64,000 nt of DNA from Rubrobacteraceae bacterium (GCA_030448125.1 JAUJNO010000005.1:18825-82824), one strand, 5' to 3'; shown: positions 53,024 to 61,182, counted from the stretch's first letter. Numbers and translations are program-made. The notes: a model not told the origin generated them from the letters alone.

Positions 53024-53166
53024 TCTATAGCGGTAGTCAGTGCAGTTGGGCCACCTCTGTTACGCCGACTTTGGAGAGTGACAAGGAGTGCATCGGGACT
53101 CCCGACACACCGGTACCGAGTAGGGAAAGGCTCGGGGGCCCAATGTCACTGCATACCGCTATAGGG
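53024..53166. repeat. 143-bp element with about 30-bp imperfect inverted ends
   Basis: The left end reads CTATAGCGGTAGTCAGTG then CAGTTGGGCCACC; the right end, on the reverse strand, reads CTATAGCGGTATGCAGTG then ACATTGGGCCCCC. About 75 bases lie between. No reading frame is present. The layout is that of a MITE-like element or a long hairpin RNA. It stands between the AcuB-like gene and the stop of the 556-residue membrane protein. The 52833-53023 stretch shows only GTGCGTTTCAAAACCC, a near match to GCGCACTTCAAAACCC at about 52000. Confidence 0.5.
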
Positions 53167-53242
53167 ACATCAGTGAAGAAACTGACAGATCCGCTAGCAT
53201 GCAGTAGTCACAGCGAACGAGAAGCTGCGAGCACTGCGGTTG

Positions 53243-54913
53243 TTACTCTTCCTTTCTGCTCTCCAGCTCGTTAGCCGCCTCCCTTATCACCCTGATAAGC
53301 TCTTCCTCGCTCATGTTAGAGACTTCGCTCGGCGATTGAGGAGTGGAAGACTGTGCCGGTTGCTCTTCGGGTGTCTCGTTCTCCGGTGTATCGGACGGTT
53401 CCCCGGATGCTTCCGAAGCTCCATCTTCCTCGACCTCTACCGTCCTACCGGTATCCTCGCCCTCAACGAACGCCATCACGTCCTCGTAGGATTCTAGAAC
53501 CGTTACCTCTCCCTGTTCGGCACTGTTGACCATAACGGTTTTGTTAACCCCCGCTGTATCGGCGTTGGTGATGGTGGCCATCCAGTAGAGGGTCTCGCCT
53601 TTAATTATCGGTCTGGGTTCAAGTAGGATCGCATTCCGACCCCACTGATAGTTGGGAAAGGTAGCTCTAGCGTAGTCCAGAGCCTTGTTGACCCCGATCA
53701 ACGCACTACCCGTGTCGGGCCTAAAATAGGTAACCTCGCCGTCGTGGGCGTTGATGTAGATCGCACGATACAGAGAGAAGCTACCGCCGTAGGGCTCGGC
53801 GGCCAGGAACCATTGGGGCCCCTCTTCCGTGGGGATAAGAAAGGGCATCTGGTTGGTCGAGACCTGATTGGCCGAGTTGGCCCCAGAACTCTTGGCCGCC
53901 TTACCCCCGGAACTGTTGACCTCATCCGTTGCACCTATCTCGGGGATAACGGCCTCATCCTCGTGGGCAGACCAGGTGTTCCAGTAGCCGTTACGATACT
54001 TCCAGACGTCTCCCACTTTCCTCGCCAATTGCTCGGGATAGAGCCTCTCCCCTTCGAACCGCCCATCATTTATTGCCTCCTCGGGAGATAGGTCCTCTAT
54101 CTCTCCGTCGGGGTGAACCACCATAACCCCTCCCCACTGAGGGACCATCACCGGGAAGGAAAACTTGTAGCTTACATAGGGGACCAGCCCGAGCAACTCA
54201 CCGTTATGGAGGACGTAGTACTGGTTGGTATGGTCCACGAAGAACCGCTCTCTCATAAGCTTCCAACGGACGTTTCTATGCAGAGCCATGCCCTCGCCCC
54301 GCTTGAATTCCTGGCTCACAAGCTCTGCCGAACCGTCAGGCTTGATGATCGTGGCTCCGTCCTGATTATTAATGAATGAGTTCCAAACCCCGTTGGGTTC
54401 TCTGGGGGCTACCCAATCTATCCCACCCTCCTCATTATCCAGGGGTTCGAAGTCTCCGAGCACAAGGGTAGAGTCGTCCTGGGTATTCTGCCCGAAACGG
54501 GCGGCCACCTCATACGGGAGGTACCTTACCCCCGTCGTGTCGGGCATCTCTTCGATCTCGTTAGGTTTTATCGAATCCAGGTATTTTAGGTCCCGTAAAG
54601 GTGCAGCTGTGAATACGTATGCCACGGTAGCGACGGCAGCAATGAGGGCTACTAGCTTAGCTGGATCCTTGTCCCCTATATTCCAGAGATAAACTGCAAG
54701 GAGGCCACCGCCCAGTGTCACAAGGATGAAGGGCCAGTTTACGTACAAGGCCATGACCAAACCATGAAATACCGGGGAGATCAGCCACACAAAGAACAGG
54801 GCTACGGCCAACCCCACCAATAATCGTACCCGTCCGACCGACGATAATCTCCGTCGTATGGAGCTTAGACGTTTCTTGATCTCATCCATCCTTACCATCC
54901 TAAACTCATTCAT
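53243..54913 (-). CDS. Unrecognised membrane protein with large external domain
   Basis: A 556-residue protein starts at ATG 54913. Residues about 29-104 form three hydrophobic segments (VRLLVGLAVALFFVWLIS, WPFILVTLGGGLLAVYLW, LVALIAAVATVAYVFTA). A large soluble domain follows with aromatic motifs such as NGVWNSFINNQDG, NQYYVLHNGELLGLVPYVSY, and RAIYINAHDGEVTYFRPDTG. The last 70 residues are low-complexity Glu/Pro/Ser and end MSEEELIRVIREAANELESR, a helix. I recognise no family. GC looks lower than in the core genome. It fills most of the island and may be its principal cargo. Confidence 0.6.
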   Translation of the reverse strand: MNEFRMVRMDEIKKRLSSIRRRLSSVGRVRLLVGLAVALFFVWLISPVFHGLVMALYVNWPFILVTLGGGLLAVYLWNIGDKDPAKLVALIAAVATVAYVFTAAPLRDLKYLDSIKPNEIEEMPDTTGVRYLPYEVAARFGQNTQDDSTLVLGDFEPLDNEEGGIDWVAPREPNGVWNSFINNQDGATIIKPDGSAELVSQEFKRGEGMALHRNVRWKLMRERFFVDHTNQYYVLHNGELLGLVPYVSYKFSFPVMVPQWGGVMVVHPDGEIEDLSPEEAINDGRFEGERLYPEQLARKVGDVWKYRNGYWNTWSAHEDEAVIPEIGATDEVNSSGGKAAKSSGANSANQVSTNQMPFLIPTEEGPQWFLAAEPYGGSFSLYRAIYINAHDGEVTYFRPDTGSALIGVNKALDYARATFPNYQWGRNAILLEPRPIIKGETLYWMATITNADTAGVNKTVMVNSAEQGEVTVLESYEDVMAFVEGEDTGRTVEVEEDGASEASGEPSDTPENETPEEQPAQSSTPQSPSEVSNMSEEELIRVIREAANELESRKEE

Positions 54914-54915
54914 CC

Positions 54916-55230
54916 CTAGTTTGTAGGGTGAGACTCTTGAGTTTTAGTAAGGTTTTTGAAGAGACGTTCGCGGCTTTGGACTAAATGAGGAAAGTAGTCC
55001 TCGGGTCTACCAGGCAAGACGTCGCACTCTGCCTGCAATACCGCCAGCACCGTCTCCCTCTCGCCCTCGTCCTCCCACAGGTCCCTAAAGAGAGCTTCAT
55101 CCTCTGGGTCGTCCTCCCCGATTCTCTCCAGGCAACCTTCGACGAACCCCTCGACGTACTTCGGGTCCAAAGCCAGCCCAAGGTAGAACATCGGGGCGTC
55201 TAGCCGTGGTCGTATCCGAGGGCTGCCCGT
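54916..55230 (-). pseudogene. Small acidic protein, copy 1, 5' end broken
   Basis: The frame MFYLGLALDPKYVEGFVEGC, then EDDPEDEALFRDLWEDEGER, and on to ESHPTN ends at 54916. Upstream in another frame GRAALGYDHG continues to about 55230, matching GRAAIGYDRSYDAQK of copy 2. A frame break and an in-frame stop separate them. I do not recognise the family. It lies two bases before the membrane-protein gene on the same strand. Confidence 0.5.
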
Positions 55231-55826
55231 CCCGCGAAGGCTTCTACTATAGGATCGGTCCTAGGACCGGCCCATCGAGGTATCCTCCATCCACGTCTTC
55301 TCGGCCTGGGGCAATCGCCGTGGAAGAAACTCATCTTCGTCCAAGAAAGAAGAGGCCGACAAAAAGGCCTTCTAAGGCTCTCCGATATCCGCCCTACCCC
55401 TAACCATCGAGGGCAGACTTCTTACCCTCGGTACTCTCGGTGATAGGGTTCTGCCTCCAGGGCTACCTGGAGTACCGAGGGTAGATCGGAGTGTTTTATC
55501 TGGGGTAGCTGCTCCCGCCGATCGTAGGCCACCATCGAGGTCCAGAAGGCGACCATGACACCGGTGGGGGTAAGCATCGACTTCCTTATCCACCACTCCT
55601 GAGACAAACCCGGAGCTTTCTACACCGTGTCAGAGGTGCTCTCAGGGTCAACTGCGTTTCCTCTGACCCTTCAGAATCTTCGTTCCCGGTAGTGAGGCGT
55701 CATTCGAGCGTAAGGGCCGTGTTACGGGAACCGAAAAGGGGTATCTCCGACGCTAGAGGCACGGACCAGGACGGTACCGGAACAGTTGCGAGACCGCCCA
55801 TAAGATGATCGAGGAGGAGAACAGCT
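55231..55826. other. Gene-poor stretch with strong palindromes
   Basis: No convincing gene is present. A perfect dyad CGGTCCTAGGACCG lies at 55256-55269. Another pair lies at 55423-55483. A 61-codon minus-strand frame (55422-55607) encoding SMLTPTGVMVAFWTSMVAYD could be a gene relic, but nothing supports it. Confidence 0.4.
55423..55483. repeat. Nested inverted repeats
   Basis: TACCCTCGGTACTC at 55423-55436 and its exact complement GAGTACCGAGGGTA at 55470-55483 form a 14-bp stem. Inside, CTCCAG and CTGGAG add a second hairpin next to the right arm. There is no T-run. Confidence 0.7.
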
Positions 55827-56117
55827 TTGAGTAGAGTAAAGCATCTGAGGCTGTTGATAGGGACGGTTCTTCTGGCCCTGACGCTGGCCCTGAGCGGCTG
55901 CGGTGGCGACCCGCAGGAAGAGCAGCAGGACGTAGAGGAAGCACAGCAGCAGGTAGAGGAAGAGCAGAAGGATGTAGAGGAAGAGCAGCAGGACGTGGAG
56001 GAAGAGAAGCAGCAGGTACGAGAAGAGCAGAAGGACGTAGTGGAAGCCCGGGACGAGCAGCAAGAAGAGCAGCCGCAGGATCCTCAGCGAGACAAAGAGA
56101 AGAACGAAGAGCAGTAG
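55827..56117 (+). CDS. Coiled-coil lipoprotein
   Basis: A 96-residue protein starts at TTG 55827, eight bases after GAGGAGGAG. The signal peptide HLRLLIGTVLLALTLALSGC ends in a lipobox (LSGC, Cys24). The remaining 70 residues repeat blocks such as EEEQQDVEEE and EEEQKDVEEE with a seven-residue rhythm, predicting a rigid coiled coil and almost no hydrophobic core. It is probably anchored to the outer face of the membrane as a spacer. It is the only plus-strand gene in the island. Function unknown. Confidence 0.65.
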   Translation: MSRVKHLRLLIGTVLLALTLALSGCGGDPQEEQQDVEEAQQQVEEEQKDVEEEQQDVEEEKQQVREEQKDVVEARDEQQEEQPQDPQRDKEKNEEQ

Positions 56118-56316
56118 AAAAAGGCGGTGGGGGTTGGAGGCCTGCACACGGCGATCTTATTAGAGGTCGCCTCGAAAGAGAACCAGGCGGTGAGGCTATC
56201 CGGCAGGTAGCTATCCGGTACCCCGAGGAGTTGCAAAGCATCCTATCGAGGTCCGGGGCAGGCCCTACCTCGAAGGACGAAGTCGTGCAATATCTCACCC
56301 GGCAATCCCCAATCCT

Positions 56317-56433
56317 CTCCAAGCACCCTTCGACGAACCCCTCAACGTACTTCGGGTCCAGTGCCAGCCTCAGGTAGAACTTCTGGGCGTCGTAACTGCG
56401 GTCGTATCCTATGGCCGCTCTACCCTCCAACAC
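56317..56433 (-). pseudogene. Small acidic protein, copy 2, 3' truncated
   Basis: From GTG 56433 the frame reads VLEGRAAIGYDRSYDAQKFY then LRLALDPKYVEGFVEGC and LERIG. Past that it leaves the family sequence found in copy 1 (which goes on EDDPEDEALFRD). Thus copy 1 keeps the 3' end and copy 2 the 5' end of one gene. The rest of 56118-56757 has only the hairpin at 56588. Confidence 0.5.
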
Positions 56434-56587
56434 GTTCTCATATCTCCTTATCGATGTCGTTCTACCCTAGGCCCCGGACCCGCCTTGCTTAAATAATAGG
56501 AGCACCCACCGAGCTTACTGAAGAGGGTCTGGGTTCGATCACGCGGTATAGATATAGCACTGTGAGGGAACGTCGGCTTGATAAAGC

Positions 56588-56651
56588 GGGGGGCTAACCT
56601 TCACCATTCCCTCCCTGAAGAGACTGGGGGAGTGGTGCAAGTTAGCCCCCC
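56588..56651. repeat. Long imperfect hairpin
   Basis: GGGGGGCTAAC at 56588-56598 pairs exactly with GTTAGCCCCCC at 56641-56651. Pairing goes on inward (CACCATTCCC with GGGAGTGGTG, mismatches allowed), leaving a loop of about 12 bases. It lies 107 bases beyond the integrase stop, so it may end integrase transcription or be a recombination structure. Confidence 0.65.
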
Positions 56652-56757
56652 TAAAGGCCCCGGTAATACCTTTGTCAGATAACAGGAGTGCAAAGAAGAG
56701 CGGGTGCCGAACTACTACCAGCACCCGCCTAGTTGCTAATCGGAATGGCTACGAACG

Positions 56758-57856
56758 TTAGGAGAGTGCCGCGTCCATCGCACCGTTGTCTCCGAACCCC
56801 GGTAAGAAGTGTGCATACTTCTGTAGGGTAAAGGCCACGGAACTGTGGCCGAGTTGCAGGCTTACCGCTTTGGGGTTGACTCCTTGCATCAGGAGGATGC
56901 AGCAGCAGGTATGACGAGTCGCGGCATGGAAGGTGGTATCCGGCAGACCCGCACGTTTCAGCAGGGGCTTAAACGAGCGGTAGAGCAGGTGCGAGGGGTT
57001 GACGGGGTTGCCCGCCCTGTTCGTGAACACCAGCACGTCGCCCTCGACCGGGAACCCTTCGGCCTGCTGCTGTTTCCTGTGGCGTAGAAGGGCGTCCACC
57101 ACCTTGGCGGTCAGGGAGATGCCACGGCGGCTTCCCGAGGTCTTCGGGGATTCGAGGGTCTGCCCTCCGTGGCCCGTGATGAGGGCACGCTGGACGTAGA
57201 GCACCCGGCGGGCCAAGTCTACGTCGGACCAGAATAAGCCGCCGAGTTCCCCGAGCCTCATCCCCGACGTCATCCCCAATACGTACAACGCCTCGAACCT
57301 ATCGCCTTGTGCGGTGGCCAAGAAACGCTTGGCTTCGTCCAGGCTAAAAGGTCGGATCTCTGGGGGCGGTACCCGCGGCGGGCTGACCTCCTTACACACG
57401 TTGTGTTCGACCAGTCGCCAACGTAGGGCGTGATTGAGGGCGGAGGAAAGCACGCCGTGGATCCGACGTACCCTTGCAGCAGAGAGCCCCTCATCTCGCT
57501 TCCGGGCGTACATCCGTTGCACCTGCTTCCGCGTCAAGTCCTTGAGCTTCGTGTTCCGTAAAGCGGGCAGCACGTGCAGCCGAACTATATCCAGGTACGT
57601 CTCGAAGCTACGTCGCTTCATTGTGTCCCTCACCGCATCCTCGTACTGCACCAAGAATTCGCCCACCGTGATATTCGTCGGCACGAACGCCGGAGGGTCT
57701 TCTTCGGCGGCCATAGCCTTGGCGAGCTCCTCTGCCACCTCTTTACGTGTCTCCCCGTAGACGCTCCCTCCCCTCAGACCAGTAGCGGGCCTCCCAACGC
57801 CCGTCGGGTCTCTTGCGAGGGCGGCTGCCCTCCCTGTTAGCGTTCTTCTTCGCCAC
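56758..57856 (-). CDS. Tyrosine recombinase/integrase (N-terminal frameshift)
   Basis: GTG 57856 follows GAGGAGG and encodes AKKNANREGSRPRKRPDGRW, the usual start. A frame change near 57775 joins GLRGGSVYGETRKEVAEELA. The SAM-like core-binding domain and catalytic domain follow, with TSGMRLGELGGL (catalytic Arg), SVAFTLQKYAHFLPG (Tyr) and LGHSS. The second motif, normally HxLRHT, here is FHAATRHTC, one residue longer than expected. Restored length is about 365. It is adjacent to the right attachment site and would have integrated the island; now it may be inactive. Confidence 0.82.
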
Positions 57857-57962
57857 GAACGTACCTCCTCTGCGTTCGTGGTCCGGCGTGGGGTCAGCGT
57901 GGGGATCAACGCCCTACTTCGCCTCCCGGCAACCGCCCAAAAAAGCGATAGAATCGCCCAAA

Positions 57963-58035
57963 GGCCCCATCGTCTAGAGGCCTAGGACATCGCCCTCTCA
58001 CGGCGAAAACCGGGGTTCGAACCCCCGTGGGGTCA
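57963..58035 (+). tRNA. tRNA-Glu (CTC), copy 2
   Basis: Identical in all 73 bases to the copy at 50741. It is separated from gltX by the island. Its promoter region is different (…AAAAAAGCGATAGAATCGCCC…), so expression may depend on island sequence; this copy was re-created or carried by the element. Confidence 0.92.
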
Positions 58036-58043
58036 CTCCTTAC

Positions 58044-58073
58044 AGCCCGCTGGCTTCGCCCGGCGGGCTTTTT
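58044..58073 (+). terminator. Terminator after tRNA-Glu copy 2
   Basis: Same AGCCCGC/GCGGGCT hairpin with TTTTT as in the left copy; its T-run directly meets the PAP2-like gene stop, so it may serve both strands. Confidence 0.85.
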
Positions 58074-58667
58074 CTATGCCAGAAACGCTGCCGCGAAGGC
58101 CGCACCGATCCCCGCCCCCGCGAGGGCCTGGGCCAGGGTATGGGCTTCTATAGCCACGCGCGACCAGAGAACAAGCGGGAGGACGAGAACGAAGAGAGAT
58201 CCCAACGGGCCGAGGACGAGGAGGCCGGCCACGGCGGCGTGCCCGGCGACCGCGGAGTGGGCGCTGGCCTTCCAGGCGAGGGTAGTGGCGGCGACCGCGG
58301 CGCTCGCCAGGCCCATCGAGAACGTCGTCGCCACGAGGTTTTCTGGAGCTCCGAGGAGCGCTAGAGAGCCGAGGAGGGCGGCGAAAGTGGCAAGGAGGAC
58401 GAGGGCAGGCGCGTGGCGCTGGCGCCTGGCGGAGATCCAGAAATCCCCCACCCTGCTCCGGCGCCGGAGCAGGAAGACGTACCCGGCCACGAAGGCCGCC
58501 GCCGCCAGCTCGACGGCCACGTAGAGAGTAGCCTGGAGCGCGCTCGCCTCACCAAACGCCACGAGGGCGTAGAGCGCGGTGAAGACGAAGAACGGGTTCA
58601 GGGCGTCCGTGAGGAGACGCGCCGCGCGAAGGCGAGCCAGGCGTTGGTGGGGTTTTCCGGAGGCCAT
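58074..58667 (-). CDS. PAP2-like phosphatase family membrane protein
   Basis: A 197-residue polytopic protein starts at ATG 58667. Its C-terminal half keeps PAP2-like spacing: KASAHSAVAGHAAVAG, then LWSRVAIEAHTLAQALAGAG, with the SRx5H motif. The terminal Asp of the usual HxxxD is replaced by Gln and the PSGH motif is altered, so catalysis is uncertain. Function may be lipid phosphate handling. The 3' end lies in the attachment repeat. Confidence 0.6.
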   Translation of the reverse strand: MASGKPHQRLARLRAARLLTDALNPFFVFTALYALVAFGEASALQATLYVAVELAAAAFVAGYVFLLRRRSRVGDFWISARRQRHAPALVLLATFAALLGSLALLGAPENLVATTFSMGLASAAVAATTLAWKASAHSAVAGHAAVAGLLVLGPLGSLFVLVLPLVLWSRVAIEAHTLAQALAGAGIGAAFAAAFLA

Positions 58668-58686
58668 GAAGAGTAGAATCTAGCAC

Positions 58687-59484
58687 GTGCGCTCCTCCCC
58701 CACACCCGCCAATGACGCCTTCGGGTTGTGGTACGAGCTCGGTGGGCTGTACGCGGCGGCCGGGGAGGATATGCGCCGGGTCGTGAGGGAGGGTTTCGTC
58801 GTGGCCTTCGCGACCGCGGCGCTGGTGTTGCTCTCGGCGCCCCTTTTCGGTACCTCGTGGGCGGGGCCCTTTGCGGCTTTGGTCCCCGTCGCGGCGGGGT
58901 TGCTCTTCGGGGGCGGGTCTTTCGGGTGGCGGCGTGCGAAGTTCTCCAGGCGCCGCGAGGACCTGCGCCAGTCGCTCGCGGCGGAGGGTGAGGACGCCGG
59001 GAGACCGACGGCGGAGGGTCTTGGCGCCTACTACGACGCCCAGCTCATTCTGCTGCGTAGCGAATACGAGTTTTTGAGGAGCCGGGGGACGAAGCGGGCA
59101 CTCCTTTCGGCCAGGCTCTTCGAGGCTTCTTTCGGCTTCACGCTCGAGGACGGGTTCGAGTGCGGGCCTCTGAACATCGCCCCGGACACTCCGAAGGCGC
59201 GGGATCTGAGGGAGCGTTGGGATGCCCGGCTCGCGGCGAGGAGGGCGCTCGGGGAGGCGCCGCCGCCTCTGGGGCTCCGGGAGGATGCCCACTACCGCGT
59301 CTTCCCGCGGGAGATGACCGTTCCGGCGGAGCTGGCGACGCGGAGCGCGTATCTGGCGATCTCCTACGGTCTTCTGCGCGAACGCTACGGCAAGAGGTTG
59401 GGGGCGGCGTCCGGGGAGATTCGGCGCCGGGCCGAGAGGGATCTCGGGGAATACGCGGCGATCACCGGGCGACGAGCCCGTTGA
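58687..59484 (+). CDS. Hypothetical protein with two membrane segments
   Basis: GTG 58687 opens a 265-residue frame. A short cytoplasmic start (WYELGGLYAAAGEDMRRVV) precedes two hydrophobic segments (VAFATAALVLLSAPLFG, FAALVPVAAGLLFGGG). The rest is charged and helical, including YDAQLILLRSEYEFLRSRG and AYLAISYGLLRERYGKRL. I do not recognise it. Its end overlaps the convergent Yip1 gene by 23 bases. Confidence 0.6.
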   Translation: MRSSPTPANDAFGLWYELGGLYAAAGEDMRRVVREGFVVAFATAALVLLSAPLFGTSWAGPFAALVPVAAGLLFGGGSFGWRRAKFSRRREDLRQSLAAEGEDAGRPTAEGLGAYYDAQLILLRSEYEFLRSRGTKRALLSARLFEASFGFTLEDGFECGPLNIAPDTPKARDLRERWDARLAARRALGEAPPPLGLREDAHYRVFPREMTVPAELATRSAYLAISYGLLRERYGKRLGAASGEIRRRAERDLGEYAAITGRRAR

Positions 59485-60046
59485 CCGCTACCACGAGGTA
59501 GATAAAGGCGACGGCGACGGGGACGAAGCCGGCCAGGGCCGTGACCAGACCGGTGAGGAACGAGGTGTGGTAGACGCTCCTGATGCCGAGCAACATCAGA
59601 ACAAGGGTAGCGTACGTGAAGGCAAAAGCGTTGATTATAGGCACCCAGAACAAGATCATGGCTCCGTAAGCGTAGGCGAGCATCCTGTAGATCTGCCGAA
59701 AGTCGCCTTCGGGACCGACGAAGGTACGTACCGAGAGCAGGTAAGCCCCGGACGCCGCCCCGATCGCGAGCGGGGAGAGTACGACGAAGGCCAGGTTCGA
59801 CGCCACCACGCCCAGCAGGTTCGTGCCCGTTTCGAGGATCGGCCCCAGTATCAGGTTCACTAACACGCTCAGGACGCCCGATACGCCACTTACCAACAGG
59901 ACGAACAGGGCAGGCTCCCGCAAGGGCCCTTCGGCCGGGAAGTTCAGGTAGAAGCTCTTCGGAGCTAAAAAAACGGCCCGGAGCACCGCCGCCGCGCTCG
60001 CGATGGGGCGTTTGAGATCGAACTCGGGAGACCTTTCGACTTCCAC
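59462..60046 (-). CDS. Yip1 family membrane protein
   Basis: GTG 60046 begins a 194-residue protein with FYLNFPAEGPLREPALFVLL and at least five hydrophobic segments (VASNLAFVVLSPLAIGAAS, YRMLAYAYGAMILFWVPII, VTALAGFVPVAVAFIYLVV). The YRxxAYAxGA motif is typical of Yip1-domain proteins. Starts upstream to 60118 add an Arg-rich leader and are less likely. Function in bacteria is unknown. Confidence 0.7.
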   Translation of the reverse strand: MEVERSPEFDLKRPIASAAAVLRAVFLAPKSFYLNFPAEGPLREPALFVLLVSGVSGVLSVLVNLILGPILETGTNLLGVVASNLAFVVLSPLAIGAASGAYLLSVRTFVGPEGDFRQIYRMLAYAYGAMILFWVPIINAFAFTYATLVLMLLGIRSVYHTSFLTGLVTALAGFVPVAVAFIYLVVAVNGLVAR

Positions 60047-60245
60047 GAGGGGATTATACAGGGCGAGAGACGGACGCCGGACGCGTCGACAGCGCGGTTC
60101 TCGCCGCGACTCCACCATAGCTCCGTTACGGGCGCTGTCTTTTTTACGGAAGTTACGGAAGCTTTTTTCAGGTGCATCTTGCGGAACGGGCCGCCAAAAC
60201 TTAGACTAGTAGTAGTTAACCGGTGTGCAAAGAGGTGCTGGAGGG

Positions 60246-60764
60246 ATGACGAAGCTACATTTGACGCTCATGCTGACGGTCGAGGCCGTGGTAATCGTCC
60301 TGCTCTGGTTCCTGGCGTCCGGATCTCTGGCGCTCCTGCTCGCCCCGATCTTGCCGCTCACGCTCGTCGCGGCGCTCCTCCTGCACTACGTCACGGGGAA
60401 CCCGGGGTACCGGGCGCGGCAGCTCTCGCCGGAGGCGATCGTGGGATACCGGGTGCGGGAGAGAGAGACCAACACCTCCGAGGAACTCTCGCGCCGGATC
60501 GTCGAACGGGCCGACGAGATACACCGTACCCTCCTCGAATCGCCCTCGGAAATACAGGTCGAGATGTGCGCCCTGGGCTATAGGGCGTGCGTCAACGACA
60601 TGATCACGCTAACACACCTCATCAACGAGGAATCGAAGATCGCCGGCCCCATAAGACGCCTCCGGCTCCGCGCCGCTCGCCGTCGCGCCGCCGACTCGCT
60701 CTCCATGGCGCGAGAGGCAATGCCGCCGGGCGTCCTTCGCGCCACCCGCCAGGAGCAACAATAG
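60246..60764 (+). CDS. Hypothetical membrane-anchored protein
   Basis: ATG 60246 is preceded by GGAGGG. The 172-residue product has a hairpin of two hydrophobic segments (LTVEAVVIVLLWFLASGS, LLAPILPLTLVAALLLHYV) and a cytoplasmic helical domain (EELSRRIVERADEIHRTLLE, ACVNDMITLTHLINEESK). I do not recognise the family. Confidence 0.6.
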   Translation: MTKLHLTLMLTVEAVVIVLLWFLASGSLALLLAPILPLTLVAALLLHYVTGNPGYRARQLSPEAIVGYRVRERETNTSEELSRRIVERADEIHRTLLESPSEIQVEMCALGYRACVNDMITLTHLINEESKIAGPIRRLRLRAARRRAADSLSMAREAMPPGVLRATRQEQQ

Positions 60765-60935
60765 TTGTTGGTTTTCAGCTTCTAGTTGTTAGTTTTCAGC
60801 AGTCGTCGGCTTCCTCGTAACCAGCGGGCCTTCCGGCGCGAAACACATCCGGCCCCGAACCGAAACCACCTTACTTTCTACCCACCGATTTTCGTCCTCG
60901 GATTGTTGTTGGCAACTGAGAACTAACAACTGATC
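60763..60935. repeat. AGTTGTTAGTTTTCAG-type repeats with inverted copy
   Basis: AGTTGTTGGTTTTCAG (60763-60778) and TAGTTGTTAGTTTTCAG (60783-60799) are near-direct copies. CTGAGAACTAACAACTGA (60916-60933) is an inverted copy just before the NifU-like gene. Similar short repeats recur in intergenic regions of several bacterial groups. The 60765-60936 gap holds no gene. Confidence 0.6.
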
Positions 60936-60936
60936 A

Positions 60937-61182
60937 CTAGACGGCTACTATGTCCCGGACTTCGGGGACTTCACGCCGGATCAGGCTCTCTATGGCGTAG
61001 ACGAAGTCGAGCTGGCTGAGGGGGCATCCCCCACACGCGCCGAGCATCTCGATGCTGACCTTCCCAATGGTCTCGTCGCACTCGACGATGCGGGCATCGC
61101 CGCCGTCGGCTTTGAGCGCCGGGCGCACCTTGTCCAGGGCCTTCTCGATCCGGCCTCGCATGTTGTCTCTGGTCTCACCCAT
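60937..61182 (-). CDS. NifU-like C-terminal domain protein
   Basis: An 81-residue protein starts at ATG 61182 (MGETRDNMRGRIEKALDKVR). It contains LKADGGDARIVECDE and the cluster motif GACGGCPLSQ with CxxC. This stand-alone Nfu domain holds or transfers Fe-S clusters. The many Fe-S proteins in the window (GlcF, LutAB, the large dehydrogenase) are possible clients. Identification is firm; the specific client is inferred. Confidence 0.85.
   Translation of the reverse strand: MGETRDNMRGRIEKALDKVRPALKADGGDARIVECDETIGKVSIEMLGACGGCPLSQLDFVYAIESLIRREVPEVRDIVAV

Larger units (their letters stand above)
50741..58088. mobile_element. tRNA-Glu integrated genomic island (about 7.2 kb)
   Basis: A perfect 126-bp direct repeat bounds 50741-58088, with a tyrosine integrase ending its coding region against the right repeat. 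The interior has visibly lower GC, many hairpins and unfamiliar or decayed genes. Cargo: methyltransferase, AcuB-like CBS-ACT protein, a 556-residue membrane protein, a lipoprotein, and fragments. The region 50867-51138 shows no gene. No replication, relaxase or phage structural gene is visible, so it is a small satellite-like or degenerate element. The frame-broken integrase suggests it is fixed. Confidence 0.8.
57963..58088 (+). repeat. Right 126-bp direct repeat (attachment site)
   Basis: Identical to 50741-50866. Its last 15 bases are the final codons of the PAP2-like gene, so the uninterrupted chromosome had gltX, tRNA-Glu, then this gene. Confidence 0.85.

Noticed and set aside
55422..55607. 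61-codon minus-strand frame in the island
   Set aside because: No ribosome binding site and it overlaps the inverted repeat; not enough to call a gene.
56539..56724. 61-codon minus-strand frame over the hairpin
   Set aside because: It is generated by the hairpin arms and shows no start signal.
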